This document shows, piece by piece, positions 61,165 to 64,000 of a stretch of DNA of 64,000 nt (its first letter is position 1; the number at the start of each line of letters is the position of its first letter). A program made the position numbers and the translations under genes. A model generated the notes under the pieces. It did not search any database. It saw only the letters and a program-made list of their open reading frames with translations, and was not told where the DNA came from. Location of the stretch: assembly GCA_963693365.1 (NCBI GenBank), contig CAVNZM010000001.1:8122001-8186000 (forward strand), read 5' to 3'. This DNA is from Amoebidium appalachense. Taxonomy: Eukaryota > Ichthyosporea.

Positions 61165-61665
61165 TGTCGGGGGAGGGTGTGTGTGTGGATTGCTTACAGA
61201 GTGCGAAGTACACACTCACCACACAGGCAACACGATTCTGATGTTTCATAGCACAAAAACACAGAATATCCATCGTCAGTATAGCTCGTCATTCATAGTG
61301 GAACCCCACGTCATTCATAGTGGAATATCAAACAGGAACCGAAATGAATGTGCAAGCGACAGACGCTTGGACATAACCTAATATCTGAGTGTTTTCCTAT
61401 GCCTCCACACACACACAAAAAAAAAAAAAATTCCGATTCTTTAACTTCTTATGCGTGGTTGCCAAACCCTCCTTTCCTTTAACGGCAAAAGACTCGTAAA
61501 CCCGTCTCGGCTACAAGACAAACAACTACACTCTAGGGACTACCCCAGGGCATAAGAACACACACGCGCGCGCCCGCACACACACACACACGCGCGCGCA
61601 CACTCACGAAACACACACACTCGCTCACTCACTCACTCACGTACACACAAGCATACATGCCTTCA

Positions 61666-61733
<68 letters not shown>

Positions 61734-61737
61734 CGAA

Positions 61738-61802
<65 letters not shown>

Positions 61803-62613
61803 ACAAACGCACACACACACACACACACACACAGGCACGCACACACACACTCTTACACAATAACACAAATACACACACAAAAAGTAAAAAACAAATGAAG
61901 ACAGGGAAAGGCCGAAAAAACAAAACAAAGGGAAGGAAAGGTAAGAAACAAAAGCAGAAGAAGCAGGAAAAAAAAAGGCAAGAATTCACTTAAAAAGAAT
62001 TCAATAAAATTATAAAATCACACACCTCCTGCTCCATTTTTCTCTCGACAAGCCTCAGGTTCCCCAGGCACACGTCTGCCCCTCTGAGTATCTCCTGTAG
62101 GTGCAGCCATCCGGAAGAATGTGTGGCTATAGGCACACTGTGCTTGTTGTTTGGGGGAACGGGCACTGCGCCTGTGTGTGTGTGTGTGTGCGTGTGTGCG
62201 TGCGTGCGTGTATGTGTGTGCATGTGAGGGTGTGTGTGTGTGTGTGTACGTGTGTGTGTGTGTGTGCGTGTGTGAGTGTGTGTCTGTGCATGTGTGTGTG
62301 TGTGTGTGTGTGTGTACGTGTGGGTCGGTGTGTGCGTATGTGACTGTGCCTGTGCTTATGTGTGTATGGTGTTGGTGTTTTGCGTATGTGTGCGCGCCCC
62401 CGCACGCACGTACGGCTGTGCACCTACAGGCGCCTGCATGCCTGTGTGCGTGCGTCCCTGCCTGCCTGCCCGCCTGCATGCAAGAGTTGGTACGTGTTTT
62501 TGTGTGTGCACATAGTGCTTGCACGCATTTGTGTGCAAAGGTGCATGATGTGAGCATGCATGCGTGTTACTGCACCCACTCTTGCGGAACGGGCGGATAG
62601 CAGAGCATATGGG

Positions 62614-62657
<44 letters not shown>

Positions 62658-62956
62658 TGTGTGTGTGCACGCGCACGCTACCATGGCGAGCGTGTGTGGA
62701 AGCCTTTGAACAGTTGAGGGATGGTGATCAATTCAGGTCATTTATTCACTTAAGAAACATAAGGATTACCAATGCACATACCCTGCGTGTTTTGTGTGCG
62801 TGCCATGCCACCGTCACTTTGTCTGCGTGTCTCCGCTGAGTCCCTCCGCCCTCCTTTGCTGTCCATGCGTGCATACGTGCCTGCCTTCTCACCCGGACAC
62901 GCAGGCGGGTACGTGTGCGGCACAAGCACGTGTCTCCGCTCAGAAGACAAAACCAT
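56014..62956 (-). CDS. STX17: Syntaxin-17-like Qa-SNARE, 8 exons
   Basis: Qa-SNARE; in animals STX17 acts at the ER, mitochondria contacts and autophagosomes, driving autophagosome-lysosome fusion. Exons 5'-3': 62956-62782, 62171-62026, 60902-60853, 59615-59470, 58371-58145, 57727-57641, 56920-56836, 56159-56014. Phases 1,0,2,1,0,0,1 are consistent and give 353 aa. Helical N-terminal domain about 78-170; SNARE motif about 212-277 with F240 and zero-layer Q250. The donor after 58145 was chosen because it alone keeps the SNARE heptad register. Two Gly/Ala-rich membrane segments (about 288-305 with GALAGG and GPVG, and 308-338 with GAGAVVGAKAG) form the hairpin with glycine zippers diagnostic of syntaxin-17, followed by a charged tail. 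Exon 1 is the weakest: starts at internal ATGs (62866, 62806) would give 323 or 303 aa, against 302 in human. A missed exon is possible. Confidence 0.85.
59092..59285. repeat. (CA)n arrays in syntaxin intron 4
   Basis: Three adjoining CA arrays (about 59092-59161, 59169-59226, 59237-59284) are separated by CACTTAAC and CACAGACA breaks. A CT array at 59322-59360 and C runs follow. On the coding (minus) strand these are GT arrays. Confidence 0.95.
59660..59700. repeat. T-to-G homopolymer junction with a long G run
   Basis: TTTTT changes directly into about 43 G residues in syntaxin intron 3, followed by more G-rich sequence to 59800. On the coding strand it is a C run just upstream of the exon 4 acceptor region. 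Confidence 0.9.
61664..61800. repeat. (CACG)n tetranucleotide array in syntaxin intron 2
   Basis: About 34 CACG units with one CGAA interruption near 61733. This array lacks the flanking long CA arrays seen at 11178 and 11703. It offers about 34 CpG sites in 137 bp. Confidence 0.95.
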
Positions 62957-63667
62957 AAATTTGGCTTCTACGTGTAAATCTATATAGGTTAATAAATTTG
63001 GATGACAGAAAAAATCTCAAATGTGGTTTAAAGGCGTATACTCCTAAGGTATAGCCTCAAGTATGCCTTTTAGTCTGAACTGAGTCGGGCGGGTTGAAAC
63101 TTTGCAGCAAAGTCCAACCAGGGTACAGCTACAACTGCCGTTAACTATAGCAAGCTACTGGTCCTTGTGGCGCCCAAAAGCTTGTGCTGTATGCTCTTCT
63201 GGAGCCCGCGAACGATCAGTGAGAATGAGTCCACCAAACTCGGAATCTTCGTTATCCTTTGTCGGATAGCAAAGACTATTAGTTGGACAACTATGCAGCT
63301 GCGTGAGCAGTAAGTGTCCACCTCGCTTCAGCTTCTACCTATACTGGCCAAATAATTACTTATACCATATCACAGCTTTTAAACACGCTTAGTACTTCAA
63401 ATTAGTAAACATGAGACGCTTAGTTACCGATTAGTAAACATGAGACACGGCGAAGTGTTTGTTGGGTGTTTCTGGGTGACGGTGTTACCAGTGCGTTGTG
63501 TTTTGTTTGAAGTCTGCGATGACGTAAGCGCGCAGATAACGCGGCTCACTCCAACCACCAATCGCTGCAAAGCGTGTGATTGCCTTCCGCATTCCATTCT
63601 CAGCTGTTCAGAGGCTGTTCCCCCGGTGCCCGATCATGTTGGCCAGGGAGCTCCCTCAGGGCCCGCC

Positions 63668-63704
<37 letters not shown>

Positions 63705-64000
63705 CCCTCCCTCCCCCCCCCCCCCCCCCCCCCCCCCCCTCTCCCCCTCCCTTTCTCCTCCCCGCGTACGAAAAATTTCGTAGTTGGTGGGCATGACTGT
63801 GAAATTAGAATGGGTTTAGGTGGAAAGGTACATGGGTCACCGGCGGGGTTACAGTAGAGTTTCACAATGCACAACGCATAAAAACATGTACAAAACCGGT
63901 CGCATGCGGGTGAACCGTAGGCTACATGCAAAATGATGCCTCACCTGAAGTGTACCGTATACAGGCTGACTAGACGGGCTAAAAAAATTTCAAGACGACT
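62957..64000. other. Upstream flank of the syntaxin gene
   Basis: Unique AT-rich sequence from 62957 to about 63600 is the probable promoter region, with a near-duplicate TTAGTAAACATGAGAC at 63402-63417 and 63430-63445. A CRE-like TGACGTAAG lies at 63520-63528. A plus-strand frame from an ATG at 63440 is open into C runs at 63670-63738. It could be the first exon of a gene running out of the window, but I see no donor or domain, so I do not call it. Confidence 0.5.

Noticed and set aside
62690-62760. Alternative first exon of the syntaxin gene ending near 62683
   Set aside because: The frame reading ITIPQLF has an upstream stop and no ATG. The exon ending at 62782 has an ATG, the right phase and a GTATGT donor.
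63440-63796. 118-codon plus-strand ORF at the right edge
   Set aside because: Half of it is a proline run from C tracts, and no donor site or domain is visible. It may still be a first exon continuing past the window.

Overview
This is nuclear DNA from an intron-rich eukaryote. Genes have GT-AG introns, ATG starts in good context, CCAAT and TATA boxes and AATAAA signals. An anoctamin, a syntaxin-17-type Qa-SNARE with a hairpin membrane anchor, a GATA-related factor and a Penelope-like reverse transcriptase occur together. This suggests a unicellular holozoan (for example an ichthyosporean) or another intron-rich protist, but the species cannot be fixed from the sequence. Much of the window is simple sequence: poly(dG:dC) runs, (CA)n, (CT)n and CACG arrays. 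Most long reading frames in it (runs of Pro, Gly, His-Thr, Val-Cys, Ser-Leu, Glu-Arg) are artefacts.

Layout. 1-1595 is low complexity. 1596-3212 is a compact repeat-flanked element with one 226-aa ORF and its own promoter and poly(A) signal. 5178-8010 (minus) is a disrupted F-box gene. 8011-12889 is microsatellite-rich spacer ending in a promoter. 12890-36193 (plus) is a complete 22-exon anoctamin/TMEM16 gene (681 aa, ANO10-like), reconstructed with consistent phases. Its 4.8-kb intron 2 holds an intact Penelope-like RT ORF in sense orientation. 38872-40110 (minus) is an intronless single-C2H2-finger factor convergent with the anoctamin. 40111-47296 is spacer with a CCAAT cluster, a GA array and an unusual array of short palindromes. 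47297-48643 (minus) is a GATA-like factor with an altered C-x4-C-x18-C-x2-H finger. 48644-56013 is mostly quiet AT-rich spacer and then arrays. 56014-62956 (minus) is an 8-exon syntaxin-17-like gene. 62957-64000 is spacer, perhaps with the start of another gene.

The two membrane-protein genes (an anoctamin and an autophagy-type SNARE) are split by introns swollen with microsatellites, while the two transcription-factor genes are intronless and clean. In both split genes, on opposite strands, several 3' splice sites are the literal end of a (CA)n array on the coding strand. This, the palindrome array, the variant GATA finger and the two small repeat-structured elements are the main points for follow-up.
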